The translations under genes were made by a program, and so were the position numbers. Under the pieces are notes generated by a model. It was given only the letters and a program-made list of their open reading frames with translations. It ran no database searches and was not told the origin of the DNA. Of a DNA stretch of 64,000 bases, positions 48,415 through 57,026 are shown piece by piece; position 1 is the first letter of the stretch, and the number at the start of each line of letters is the position of its first letter. The stretch is from Rhodospirillaceae bacterium. GTDB taxonomy: Bacteria > Pseudomonadota > Alphaproteobacteria > Rhodospirillales > Rhodospirillaceae. The stretch covers positions 1 through 64,000 of the forward strand of contig JAQWQC010000014.1 of assembly GCA_029245025.1 (NCBI GenBank), in the 5' to 3' direction.

Positions 48415-48612
48415 GGTGACGGTTCCGTATACACTTGGTGAAAAAATCGGGCGCTGAATGCGCTATCGCTATGCAAAAAACCCTGCTGCATAGCCCGAAA
48501 CGAGATAAAGAGGTAATCCTTTGGCTGGGGTAAGTCAACGCTCAATATGTTGCGTTGCAGCATCGTGTTCGCACCGCAAAACCAGGCGAAAGCCTGCGAT
48601 TGTAAGGAGGCC

Positions 48613-49197
48613 TTACCTATTCTCGCCAGGCTTCCACAAAACATCACCCGTGCTGCTATTATTTGCCCAGCGGGCCATCACAAAAAGCAGATCCGATAGT
48701 CGATTTATGTAGGTCAACGCCTGCGGGTTGATGGCTTCTTGCTTGGCAAGTGAGGTCATCATGCGCTCGGCACGCCGGGTCACCGTTCTGGCGTGATGGA
48801 GATGGGCGGCTGCGGCTGTGCCGCCCGGAAGCACGAAGGAGGTGAGAGGGTCTAGACCAGCGTTTAGGTGGTCGATGTCCTGTTCCAGTGCTGTCACCTG
48901 CGCTGGTGTGATTCTAAGCGCCGGTGCTGAAGCATCTGACTGGGTTTCGGGGGTGCAAAGGTCTGCGCCCAGATCGAACAAGTCGTTCTGTATGCGTGTG
49001 AGTGTCTGCACCATATCTGTTGTGGGCTCACCCTTAGGAGTGAGCGCGATAATGGCGAGGCCGATGACGGCGTTTGTCTCATCGATTTCGCCGTAGGCCG
49101 ATACTCTAGGCGCGTGCTTTGGGAGGCGAGTCCCATCGCCAAGTCCTGTTTCGCCTTTATCTCCCGTACGCGTGTAGATCTTGTTGAGTTTTACCAT
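48613..49197 (-). CDS. Cob(I)alamin adenosyltransferase, PduO type
   Basis: 194 residues. Makes adenosylcobalamin from ATP and cob(I)alamin. The N-terminal KIYTRTGDKGETGLGDGTR holds the ATP-binding motif, with SAYGEIDETNAVIGLA following; the C-terminal RRAERMMTSL and INRLSDLLFVMARWAN carry the remaining cofactor contacts. It supplies the cofactor needed by NrdJ. A PduO-type gene upstream of etfBA is a frequent alphaproteobacterial arrangement. It is divergent from lptG. Confidence 0.92.
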   Translation of the reverse strand: MVKLNKIYTRTGDKGETGLGDGTRLPKHAPRVSAYGEIDETNAVIGLAIIALTPKGEPTTDMVQTLTRIQNDLFDLGADLCTPETQSDASAPALRITPAQVTALEQDIDHLNAGLDPLTSFVLPGGTAAAAHLHHARTVTRRAERMMTSLAKQEAINPQALTYINRLSDLLFVMARWANNSSTGDVLWKPGENR

Positions 49198-49311
49198 CTG
49201 CCTGGTCCATTACGCTCCAAAGGTTGCTAGAATAAGGCCTCTCGCCGTTCACCGTTGGTGTGTTTTCCAGTATGTTTGGTCTTTATCCCTAATGAAACAG
49301 GTTCTCTGCTC

Positions 49312-50418
49312 TTGATCAGGCTTTCACCAACGCTGTCACTGTACATCGGTTGGCAATTCATTGTCGCCTTTGTGAGCGTTCTCCTCGTCGTCATGGGGTT
49401 GATCATGCTGTTCGACCTCATCGAGTTGGTCCGAAGATCGGTTGTGGCTGACGACCTGGGTATGGGCGTTCTGCTCGGCTTAGCAGCATTGAAATTACCA
49501 CACACACTTCAAGATGTTCTGCCTTTTGCTGTTATGATTGGTATGATGTTTGCGCTGTTTCGGCTGGCGCGCAATTCCGAGCTAGTGGTCATGCGCTCGG
49601 CAGGTGTGTCTGTTTGGCAGTTCTTAGCCCCAACCCTTTTTCTGGTCGCTGGGCTTGGCGTGTTCAATCTGCTAGTCGTGAATCCGTTCTCTGCGAGTTT
49701 GTATCAAACCTATGAGCAATTGAAGGATGAGATATTTCTGAAACGAAATAATGCATTGAACATCGGTAGAGAGGGTTTGTGGCTGCGCGAGAGTTCAGAC
49801 GACAAACAAACAGTCGTGCACGCAAGCAGCGTTCGGCAGGACGGCAGTATATTGTTTATTGGCGGTATAAGTCTGTTTGAGATGGACAAGGCTGATCGTT
49901 TTGTGCGGCGCTATGAAGCCAAAGAGGGTCAATTACTTGACGGGTTCTTTAAGCTTGATTCGGTTTGGGAAACATCACCGATTATAGAGTCAATATTCCA
50001 TGCGGAATTATTTCTTCCGACTTCGATTTCAATTGGCCAGGTGCAGGAAAGTTTCGCTGCACCTAAAACGATGTCATTTTGGGATCTGCCGCAATTCATT
50101 CGGTTTTCTGAAGAAGCAGGATTCTCGGCACGTTCGCACCGACTGTATTGGCACTCTTTAGTGGCTTCACCATTCTTATTCTGTGCGATGGTGTTGGTCG
50201 CTTCGGCATTTTACCTGACGACAAATAATCGTCTCGGAGGCTGGACAAGGCGCGGGTTGGCCGGTTTGGGGGCCGGCTTCATGTTGTATTTCTTTTCACG
50301 TTTGACCTATGCGCTGGGCTTATCCGCAATCTTACCACTTCCATTAGCTGCGTGGGCCCCAACGACGGTAGCTGCTTCACTTGGACTGACCTACTTGCTT
50401 CACCATGAGGATGGTTAA
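49312..50418 (+). CDS. lptG: LPS export permease LptG
   Basis: 368 residues from a TTG at 49312 (MIRLSPTLSLYIGWQFIV), which fits the family N-terminus; a GTG at 49255 would add 19 residues without family likeness. Six membrane helices with the YjgP/YjgQ pattern: VLLVVMGLIMLFDLIELVRR, LKLPHTLQDVLPFAVMIGMM, ARNSELVVMRSAGVSVWQFL (coupling region), a periplasmic jellyroll domain and the final helices. It acts with LptF and LptB to extract LPS. LptF is not adjacent, which is somewhat unusual. Confidence 0.8.
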   Translation: MIRLSPTLSLYIGWQFIVAFVSVLLVVMGLIMLFDLIELVRRSVVADDLGMGVLLGLAALKLPHTLQDVLPFAVMIGMMFALFRLARNSELVVMRSAGVSVWQFLAPTLFLVAGLGVFNLLVVNPFSASLYQTYEQLKDEIFLKRNNALNIGREGLWLRESSDDKQTVVHASSVRQDGSILFIGGISLFEMDKADRFVRRYEAKEGQLLDGFFKLDSVWETSPIIESIFHAELFLPTSISIGQVQESFAAPKTMSFWDLPQFIRFSEEAGFSARSHRLYWHSLVASPFLFCAMVLVASAFYLTTNNRLGGWTRRGLAGLGAGFMLYFFSRLTYALGLSAILPLPLAAWAPTTVAASLGLTYLLHHEDG

Positions 50419-51922
50419 TTCAAGCATGACCACTGAAAGTACCAAAGACGCCGCCAACTTGGTTTGGGTTTCTCTGGCCTTTGCCGTTGTTATGGCAACA
50501 ACTTTGTTCCGTTTATTGGTTGTTTTCTCTTCGCCATTACCGCTCTTTTTTGATGAGGCGCAGTATTGGACCTGGGCGCAAGACCTCGCGTTTGGATACT
50601 ATTCAAAGCCCCCTGTGATCGCTTGGGCAATCGCTGGCACCACTGCTATATGCGGTGATGGAGAGGGGTGTGTTCGTCTCAGCGCGCCGTTGTTTCATGG
50701 CGGCACGTCGATGATCATCTTTTTTATAGCAAAGACACTTTTTGACGGGCGTGCCGGATTCTGGGCGGCAGTAACCTTTGCTCTGATGCCTGCTGTCAGC
50801 TTATCCGGGATGATTGTGTCGACTGATGTGTACTTACTATTTTTTTGGTCTTTGGCTTTGTTGGCGATTATTCGTGCGGAAGGAATAGACCGGTGGGCAT
50901 GGTGGGGGGTCCTTGGCTTTGCGCTCGGTTTCGGCTTGTTAAGTAAGTATGCGATGGCGTTCTTCTTGATGGGGATCGCTGTCGATTCCTTATGGCGCCG
51001 ACAAGACTCGCCTGTTTGGCGCCGGCATAAATTCTGGTGGGCTCTCGGCCTCGCTGCGGTGATTTACCTACCGAACCTCATGTGGAATTGGTCCAATGGA
51101 TTTCCCAGCTACATTCACACTGGGGAGAACATCAATATCAATGGAGATCTCATCAACCCAGCAAAGGCTCTTGAGTTTGTAGCAAGTCAGTTTGGTGTCT
51201 TTGGACCAATTTTGTTTACCTGTTTTCTCGCGCTCACAGTGATGCTTTTGGTGCAGCGGTCAGCAAACAACACGCTTACGGATGTGCAGCGTCAGCTTTT
51301 CTCTTATTCACTTCCGATACTAGGGCTGATTACCTTCCAGGCCTTTTTGACACGAGCCCACGCGAATTGGGCGGCGACAGCCTATGTCGCTGCGACCGTT
51401 CTTGTGGCTGCGGAGTTGCTAAAACGGAAGCGTGTAAATTGGTTGAAAGGTTCGCTTGCACTTCATGTCTTGGCCGCTGTTGTTCTCTACAATTTTGACC
51501 TCATCGCCCGCACATTTGATATTCCAATCACACCGGGGATGGATCCCGCCCGTCGCATGCGCGGATGGGATCATGCGGGCAAATGGGCGAGCGATCTTCA
51601 GCGCGAAATGCCTGGCTTGAAGCTTCTTTTTGACGATCGGAAAGTGATGTCCGCCCTGACCTACTATGTAAAACCGCATCCCTTCGACGCCGTGATGTGG
51701 AATCCAACAGGTAAGCGTAACAATCACTTTGAGTTATTCACTGATATAACGGGGTCAGAAGGAGATGATTTTCTCTATGTGATTCGCCAAGACTGGCCAG
51801 AAAGAGCTGGTTCTTCCTTCGCCAAATCGAAACTGATTGCCACATTTCGTTCGCGTGCATATTCGGGTGATGCATTGGAACTCAGTGCATACTTGTTGAG
51901 CGATTTTAGAGGCTACGAGTAG
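50405..51922 (+). CDS. GT39-family membrane glycosyltransferase
   Basis: 505 residues; ATGs at 50405, 50411 and 50426 are possible starts, the last lying just after the lptG stop. It has about ten membrane helices. The first loop carries PLPLFFDEAQYWTWAQDLAF, GYYSKPPVIAWAIA and the acidic DE motif of dolichyl/undecaprenyl-phosphate sugar transferases. It belongs to the same broad class as the 44.05-45.7 kb gene but its sequence is quite different. It overlaps lptG and is overlapped by the PAP2 gene, so lptG-GT39-PAP2 form one operon directed at LPS or other lipid modification. Confidence 0.86.
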   Translation: MRMVNSSMTTESTKDAANLVWVSLAFAVVMATTLFRLLVVFSSPLPLFFDEAQYWTWAQDLAFGYYSKPPVIAWAIAGTTAICGDGEGCVRLSAPLFHGGTSMIIFFIAKTLFDGRAGFWAAVTFALMPAVSLSGMIVSTDVYLLFFWSLALLAIIRAEGIDRWAWWGVLGFALGFGLLSKYAMAFFLMGIAVDSLWRRQDSPVWRRHKFWWALGLAAVIYLPNLMWNWSNGFPSYIHTGENININGDLINPAKALEFVASQFGVFGPILFTCFLALTVMLLVQRSANNTLTDVQRQLFSYSLPILGLITFQAFLTRAHANWAATAYVAATVLVAAELLKRKRVNWLKGSLALHVLAAVVLYNFDLIARTFDIPITPGMDPARRMRGWDHAGKWASDLQREMPGLKLLFDDRKVMSALTYYVKPHPFDAVMWNPTGKRNNHFELFTDITGSEGDDFLYVIRQDWPERAGSSFAKSKLIATFRSRAYSGDALELSAYLLSDFRGYE

Positions 51923-52611
51923 TGGTGCGCCCGTCCATTTTATTTGTGGGCAAACACCCTTGGTTCTTTGCTGTGGGACTTGCTGGTCTCGTGAGTGTGT
52001 TCCCGGTCCTCGATTTATGGACCAGTGGACTCTTTTTCAATCATTCGACAGCGAATTGGACTCCACGGTCTAATTTCATGCAGTTCGCGCGAAGCGGGGT
52101 GCCGCCTCTGATCATCGGGGCACTACTCTTTTGTCTCGTGTTGTGGCTGGCCGGTAAAATATTGCGGCAACAGTTTTGGGATATGTCCGGACGGGAAGCC
52201 GGTTTTCTTTTGTTGACGATACTTCTTGGGCCCGGGTTGGTCGTTGAGAGCGTCCTCAAGGTTTATTCTGGAAGGGCTCGTCCTCGCGACATAGCTGTTT
52301 TTGGCGGCGAAGACCCTTTCACACCCGCTATTTGGCTGGCAGAGGCTTGCAGCCGTAACTGTTCCTTCGTGTCGGGTCATGCTGCGCTGGCGTTTTGGGT
52401 GACAGCTTTTGCGTTTCTTTTTCCGGTCGGGCGCCGCCGACCAATACTTTTGATGGGCATAGTGTGCGGATTGCTCATGGGATTGGTGCGAATGGCTGAA
52501 GGCGCACATTTTCTCAGCGATATCTTATTTGCTGGCCTTATTGTAGTTGGGATTAATACCTATGTGGCCAAACTCATGCTCAGCAATAGGAATGCAAACG
52601 ATGGCGCTTAA
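51922..52611 (+). CDS. PAP2-family membrane phosphatase
   Basis: 229 residues from a GTG that shares one base with the upstream stop. About six membrane helices. PAP2 motifs: KVYSGRARPRD (motif 1, about 113), SFVSGHAALAFW (motif 2) and RMAEGAHFLSDILFAG (motif 3). Several LpxE/LpxF-type lipid A phosphatases share this layout, but the substrate is not decided. Ends the lptG-GT39-PAP2 operon. Confidence 0.88.
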   Translation: MVRPSILFVGKHPWFFAVGLAGLVSVFPVLDLWTSGLFFNHSTANWTPRSNFMQFARSGVPPLIIGALLFCLVLWLAGKILRQQFWDMSGREAGFLLLTILLGPGLVVESVLKVYSGRARPRDIAVFGGEDPFTPAIWLAEACSRNCSFVSGHAALAFWVTAFAFLFPVGRRRPILLMGIVCGLLMGLVRMAEGAHFLSDILFAGLIVVGINTYVAKLMLSNRNANDGA

Positions 52612-52732
52612 AGGCCTTGCATGCAAGTTATCGGGAAAACTTGCTGATACGTTTGTAGAAAAGTCAGATCGCGGACCTTGGCAGCCCGCGCAATGGGAGT
52701 GTCCTCGCCTCTTGTTGATCGATTAGGATAGG

Positions 52733-53051
52733 ATGCCGGAACTATACAGACGTCGGCGGGTTTTTTGCGTTTTGGCATCAAGGTGCAAGCACCCCGTGTA
52801 TTTATGTTGGTCATACGGAAGATCTCGCGACCACCGCTTGAAGCGGCGCAGAATAACCCGGATTCAGCGCAATACGATCGCAATGACGGTGTTTATGTGA
52901 CGTGGGCTGGGTGTGAGCTAGAGGGCCGCGCTGGCGAGGTCTTGTTTTGAAGAATATTTTGAACCCAGCTATCGATCAATTATTGCTGGGTGTTCCAGAA
53001 GAAGCCGACCCAGAAACCAAGTCAATCGAATTTCTACTTCCGCTCGACTAA
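52733..53051 (+). pseudogene. Probable frameshifted small gene in a 500-base gap
   Basis: From an ATG with AGGATAGG just upstream, the pieces make sense only when joined across frames: MPELYRRRR (frame of 52733), FFAFWHQGASTPCIYVGHTE (frame shifted by +1), DGVYVTWAGCELEGRAG (+1 again), EEYFEPSYRSIIAG (+1 again) and VPEEADPETKSIEFLLPLD with a TAA (+1 again). Each piece looks coding. The likely original product was about 100 residues. I do not recognise the family; the YVGHTEDL piece recalls GIY-YIG-like sequences but the rest does not. Sequencing indels at T runs are an alternative. The remaining bases of 52612-53112 show nothing else. Confidence 0.35.
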
Positions 53052-53112
53052 ACTCGTGTTCTTTTTGGTCGACGGGGAGTCATTCGTACTTGGTCTTGGC
53101 CGTTGAATCGTT

Positions 53113-53916
53113 ATGCTCTCGGGTATGAAAAAATATTATGTCGATGGCCCTATAGGGCAAGTTCACGTGCGAGAGTTGGGGGAAGGTCCGGCCCTTGTGT
53201 TGCTTCACCAAACGGCGTGGTCTTCGCTGCAGTTTAAACACGCGATGCCATATTTGGCCGACCGTGGGTTGCGCTGTATCGCTATTGATACTCCAGGATA
53301 CGGTTTGTCAGATGGACCTGAAGACCCGCCGTCTGTGCAGGATTACGCAGATTCTCTATCTGTTGCTTTTGACCAATTAGACGTCGATCAGCCTGCTGTA
53401 CTGGGGCATCACACCGGGGTTTCTATTGCGACGGCTTTTGCGGCCAAGTATCCAGAGAAGATCAGGCAATTGCTTCTCCATGGAATACCTATCTACACTC
53501 CGGAGAGGCGAGCTGAGCGGTTGGCAAAACCGCACTTTGATCAAAGCCCCAAGCCCGATGGTTCGCATTTTACAGACCGCTGGGCGTTGGCCAACTCCGC
53601 GTCCGGTGGAACGGCCTCGCCAAACGCGATCCATTGGTCTTTGGTTCAATTCTTTTGGGCAGGGCCGAACGAATGGTTCGGTCACCATGCCGCGTTTAAA
53701 TACGACATCGATGTTGACTACAAAGCGCTCACTGTTCCGACTGTAGTGATCTCCAACACCGGCGATGTTTTGCACGAGAGGATGCCTTATCTCCGAGAAA
53801 CGCGACCAGATTTTAAGTTTGCTGAGCTAGACGGCGGAACGTTCCACATTATTTTCGACGAGCCTGAACGGTGGTCAGCACTGGTGGCGGATCATGTTCT
53901 AGGTGTGGCGTCATGA
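53113..53916 (+). CDS. Alpha/beta hydrolase with His at the nucleophile elbow
   Basis: 267 residues, or 263 from the ATG at codon 5, which aligns with the start of its neighbour. The alpha/beta-hydrolase fold is clear: ALVLLHQTAWSS (oxyanion strand-loop), AIDTPGYGLSDGP, and the elbow LGHHTGVSIATAFA. The nucleophile position in G-x-Nuc-x-G is His100 rather than Ser. The other triad members appear present: Asp218 (SNTGDV) and His245 (GGTFHII). The next gene is a paralogue with the same elbow. It may be a non-hydrolytic or unusual family member; activity cannot be inferred. No signal sequence. Confidence 0.83.
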   Translation: MLSGMKKYYVDGPIGQVHVRELGEGPALVLLHQTAWSSLQFKHAMPYLADRGLRCIAIDTPGYGLSDGPEDPPSVQDYADSLSVAFDQLDVDQPAVLGHHTGVSIATAFAAKYPEKIRQLLLHGIPIYTPERRAERLAKPHFDQSPKPDGSHFTDRWALANSASGGTASPNAIHWSLVQFFWAGPNEWFGHHAAFKYDIDVDYKALTVPTVVISNTGDVLHERMPYLRETRPDFKFAELDGGTFHIIFDEPERWSALVADHVLGVAS

Positions 53917-54701
53917 AACCCTGCCGCGGATACGTCGAAGGCCCGACGGGTCAAATCCATTTCCAGACGCTCGGAGAGGGGATTTTGTTAGTGTTGTTTT
54001 ATCAGTCACCAAGCTCATCCAACATGTTTCACAAGGCTTATCCTTTGTTGGCGGCGGCTGGCATTCAGGCCATTGGTGTTGATACACCTGGGTTCGGCAG
54101 TTCTGATGTGCCCGACCCAAGGCCATCGGTCCAAGATTACGCCACCGCCTTTGCACCGGTGCTAGATCACTTTGGATTAAAGGCCGCCCATTTTCTTGGT
54201 CACCACACAGGTGCCGCGAATGTTGCGGAGTTTGCTCGCCAACATCCTGACCGGGTTGAGACCCTCATTCTTAACGGTCCGCCAATATTCTCCAAAGAGG
54301 AACGAGAGGGGCGGGTGGGCGCGCCAGGTCCGACACCCATTGAGCCAGACGGCAGTCACCTGACGACACGATGGAATGCGCGCATAGCTGCGACGGTCGG
54401 TTGGTCTGATATCGACGCAATGCACAATAATGTGCTGCAAACGCTATGGGCCGGTGAAACATTCTGGTATGGCCACGCGGCAGCCTATGAATACGATATT
54501 ACCGATGCCTTCATGGGGCTAAAAATGTCCGCTTTGATTCTCACCAACACGGGTGACGACATCTACCATCTGAGCTGCCGGGCGCGGGACATGCGACCGG
54601 ACATGGCGTTTGTCGAGTTAGATGGTGGAACCCACGATATCGTCGATGAACAACCTCAAGCGTGGACCGATGCGGTGATTACTTTCATCAAAGGCGCGTG
54701 A
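53913..54701 (+). CDS. Second alpha/beta hydrolase with the same GHHTG elbow
   Basis: 262 residues from the ATG at 53913, which overlaps the preceding stop by ATGA. Clearly a paralogue of the upstream gene: YVEGPTGQIHFQTLGEG, GVDTPGFGSSDVPDP, LGHHTGAANVAEFARQHP and TNTGDDIYH. Again the nucleophile place holds His (His98). Near the C-terminus the motif is GGTHDIVDE, so the His is one position earlier than in the neighbour (GGTFHII) if aligned without a gap. Local duplication is the simplest origin. It lies 72 bases upstream of the type III PKS gene. Confidence 0.83.
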   Translation: MKPCRGYVEGPTGQIHFQTLGEGILLVLFYQSPSSSNMFHKAYPLLAAAGIQAIGVDTPGFGSSDVPDPRPSVQDYATAFAPVLDHFGLKAAHFLGHHTGAANVAEFARQHPDRVETLILNGPPIFSKEEREGRVGAPGPTPIEPDGSHLTTRWNARIAATVGWSDIDAMHNNVLQTLWAGETFWYGHAAAYEYDITDAFMGLKMSALILTNTGDDIYHLSCRARDMRPDMAFVELDGGTHDIVDEQPQAWTDAVITFIKGA

Positions 54702-54773
54702 GGAAAGCCCTATTCTCCTGGATTTCGCCGTAATTTTAAGCGGTAGATGACTCACCTCTGATAGCATGAGCTC

Positions 54774-55841
54774 ATGACGTCTGAACCAGCACATATTTAT
54801 TCCGTCAAGACGGCTTACCCTCCGCATGTCATGCGCCAGGTCGACGTGACCACTAAAGCTGCCGAAGTCTTTGATCATAAACCAGATTATTTCAGGAGGA
54901 TGGCGGCGGCCTATGGCAATGCCGGTGTGGAGACACGCCACTCCTGTGTTCCACTCGACTGGTATCTCGAGCCCCACGGCTGGCCAGAGCGCACGCGGCT
55001 GTACGAAGAGAACGCCATTGCGCTGCTTGCAGAGGCGGGGGCGTCCTGTATGGCTGCTGCCGATGTCTTGCCGACTGACATTGCGGCAACCGTGGTTGTG
55101 TCAAGTACCGGCGTCGTCACGCCGAGTTTGGATTCCCTGCTCCAAGGACCGTTAGGCTTGAAACCCCATGTTCAGAGACTTCCAATTTTTGGGCTTGGGT
55201 GTGCGGGGGGTGTCGTTGGCCTGTCCCGCGCTGCAGCTGTGGCGAGCAGCTTGCCCGGGCGTTGGGTTCTCTTTCTCTGTGTTGAGTTGTGTGGTTTGAC
55301 CTTTCGACCGTCGGACGACAGCAAAGCCAACCTCATTGGTACCGCAATCTTTGGGGACGGCGCCGCTGCTCTGTTAATCAAAGTGCCCGAGGCCGCTAGC
55401 AACCGAGCGCCTTGTGCAGCAGTCTCCGCATGGGGCGAGCACACATGGCCAGACTCTCGCGAAACAATGGGATGGAGGGTTGAGGACGACGGTCTCGGCG
55501 TTGTGTTCTCAAGAGAGATTCCCAACTTAGTGCGCCGAGAATTGCGCCCGGTCACGGATCACTTTCTCCAAAATAATTGCCTCACGCTTTCTGATTTGGA
55601 TGGTGTTCTGTGTCACCCCGGCGGCGGAAAAGTTTTGTCAGCGATGGAGGCGTCTCTGGAGTTGGAGGGCGGTGATTTGCGTCATGCGCGGTCTGTCCTG
55701 CGTGATCGTGGTAATATGTCAGCGGTAACAGTGCTCGCGGTTCTAGAGCGGGCACTGGAGTCACATGATACTGGGAGGCACCTCATGACCGCGCTCGGCC
55801 CAGGTTTTACTGCCGCAATGGCGTTGGTGGACTTGAAATGA
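54774..55841 (+). CDS. Type III polyketide synthase (chalcone/stilbene synthase family)
   Basis: 355 residues, thiolase fold. The catalytic triad is intact: C143 in GLGCAGGVVGL, H281 in LCHPGGGKVL and N314 in DRGNMSAVTVLAVL. The enzyme extends an acyl-CoA starter with malonyl-CoA; bacterial relatives make alkylpyrones and alkylresorcinols. The next gene is an isoprenylcysteine-methyltransferase-like protein 18 bases downstream, the same pairing as in Bacillus bpsA-bpsB and Streptomyces srsA-srsB. I infer a methylated alkylpyrone or resorcinol lipid product. The start is supported by fit to the family. Confidence 0.92.
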   Translation: MTSEPAHIYSVKTAYPPHVMRQVDVTTKAAEVFDHKPDYFRRMAAAYGNAGVETRHSCVPLDWYLEPHGWPERTRLYEENAIALLAEAGASCMAAADVLPTDIAATVVVSSTGVVTPSLDSLLQGPLGLKPHVQRLPIFGLGCAGGVVGLSRAAAVASSLPGRWVLFLCVELCGLTFRPSDDSKANLIGTAIFGDGAAALLIKVPEAASNRAPCAAVSAWGEHTWPDSRETMGWRVEDDGLGVVFSREIPNLVRRELRPVTDHFLQNNCLTLSDLDGVLCHPGGGKVLSAMEASLELEGGDLRHARSVLRDRGNMSAVTVLAVLERALESHDTGRHLMTALGPGFTAAMALVDLK

Positions 55842-55859
55842 TGGCGGGGGTCTAAGGTC

Positions 55860-56360
55860 ATGCAATGGGCTGCTATCGCAATACTGGTGTGCGTTGCCCT
55901 TCAAAGGTTAGGTGAGTTGGTCCTCGATGAGAGGAACACAAGCGCACTGATGGCTGATAGCGGCGTTGAATTTGGTGCAAGGCACTATCCCTTATTTCTC
56001 ATCCTTCACAGTTCCTGGTTGATCAGTCTGTTTGCTTGGACAGTGTGGAAGTCCCCGGAGGTCCATTGGATTTTGTTCGGTGTATACCTTTTGCTTCAAG
56101 CTGCGCGTGTTTGGATCTTAACAACACTTGGCCGATTCTGGACGACACGCATTATAATTGTTCCCGGTGCGCCGCTTGTCACTTCTGGGCCTTATAGATT
56201 TGTACGTCATCCCAATTATTGGATTGTCATTTTTGAAATCGCGCTCTTGCCAGCAGTTTTGGGGGCCTGGGAAATCGCAGTCGTTTTTTCGCTCATGAAC
56301 GCTGCGCTCTTGTTTCATCGCATACGTGTCGAAAATGCAGCACTCTCACCGCGTCGCTGA
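55860..56360 (+). CDS. ICMT-family membrane methyltransferase, partner of the type III PKS
   Basis: 166 residues, about four or five membrane helices. The conserved C-terminal region GPYRFVRHPNYWIVIFEI carries the RHPxY motif of the isoprenylcysteine carboxyl methyltransferase/PEMT-like group that binds AdoMet. In other bacteria such a protein next to a type III PKS methylates the alkylpyrone product (BpsB). That role is inferred from adjacency. It is convergent with recX, with 6 bases between. Confidence 0.88.
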   Translation: MQWAAIAILVCVALQRLGELVLDERNTSALMADSGVEFGARHYPLFLILHSSWLISLFAWTVWKSPEVHWILFGVYLLLQAARVWILTTLGRFWTTRIIIVPGAPLVTSGPYRFVRHPNYWIVIFEIALLPAVLGAWEIAVVFSLMNAALLFHRIRVENAALSPRR

Positions 56361-56366
56361 ATCTGA

Positions 56367-56957
56367 CTACATCAAGTCATCTTCTGTTTCCGCTTCGACA
56401 ACTTTCCTGGCGATGTCGAATTTAAATCCCGCCCGGCCTAGTACGGCGAGTTCCTTCTGCTTCAATTCAGACGTGATCTCTTTGATTCTAAATGGGCCCA
56501 AACGCCGACGTGTTGCATAGGCGCGGGCCGCTTCTAGGTCCGGATCGCCAAATTCCGCTGTCGCATGCTCAAGGGCGGCATTGATGGTGCTGGTGGCTAT
56601 TCCTTTTGACGCGAGGTAAGCGCGTATCTTGAGTGGAGATTGACCACGTCGCAGCATGGTTAGGGTTTTGCCGTCCGCGTATCGAGTGTCGTCGATGGCT
56701 GTAGAACGGACCAAACCATCCACGACTTCATCGATCCAGGCCTTTGCCTGTTCCATATCTGTGTCGTAATGGCGGGACGCTTTAAGTGTGCGTCGGTAAA
56801 GCACCCGGCGCAAATTCTCTGCGCTGGTAGCGAAACGCTCCAAATGGTAAAGGGCAATATTACGGAGGCGGTCTTTGGTGATGCGCCGTGGCACTTTACG
56901 CGCGGGCTTCCGCGTATCCTTGGCTGCTTCCTTCCTGTTTGAAGTTCGGTCTACCAC
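56367..56957 (-). CDS. recX: Regulatory protein RecX
   Basis: 196 residues, GTG start. RecX binds and modulates RecA filaments. Three-helix repeats typical of the family are visible: NIALYHLERFATSAENLRRV, DGLVRSTAIDDTRYADGKTL and GQSPLKIRAYLASKGIATS. The basic N-terminal extension (about 1-30) is common in alphaproteobacteria. recA is not in this window. Confidence 0.85.
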   Translation of the reverse strand: MVDRTSNRKEAAKDTRKPARKVPRRITKDRLRNIALYHLERFATSAENLRRVLYRRTLKASRHYDTDMEQAKAWIDEVVDGLVRSTAIDDTRYADGKTLTMLRRGQSPLKIRAYLASKGIATSTINAALEHATAEFGDPDLEAARAYATRRRLGPFRIKEITSELKQKELAVLGRAGFKFDIARKVVEAETEDDLM

Positions 56958-57026
56958 GCAGCCACCCCTTGATATCCATGTCTGCGAAGCCTAAACCAAC
57001 TAACCGAGCAAGGCACGAGGTGAGGC

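Noticed and set aside
52797-52830. GIY-YIG nuclease
   Set aside because: Only the short YVGHTEDL piece fits; the catalytic remainder of the family is not present in any frame.
52608-52883. Minus-strand 91-codon ORF
   Set aside because: Cys/Arg-rich shadow of the frameshifted plus-strand gene; no family features.
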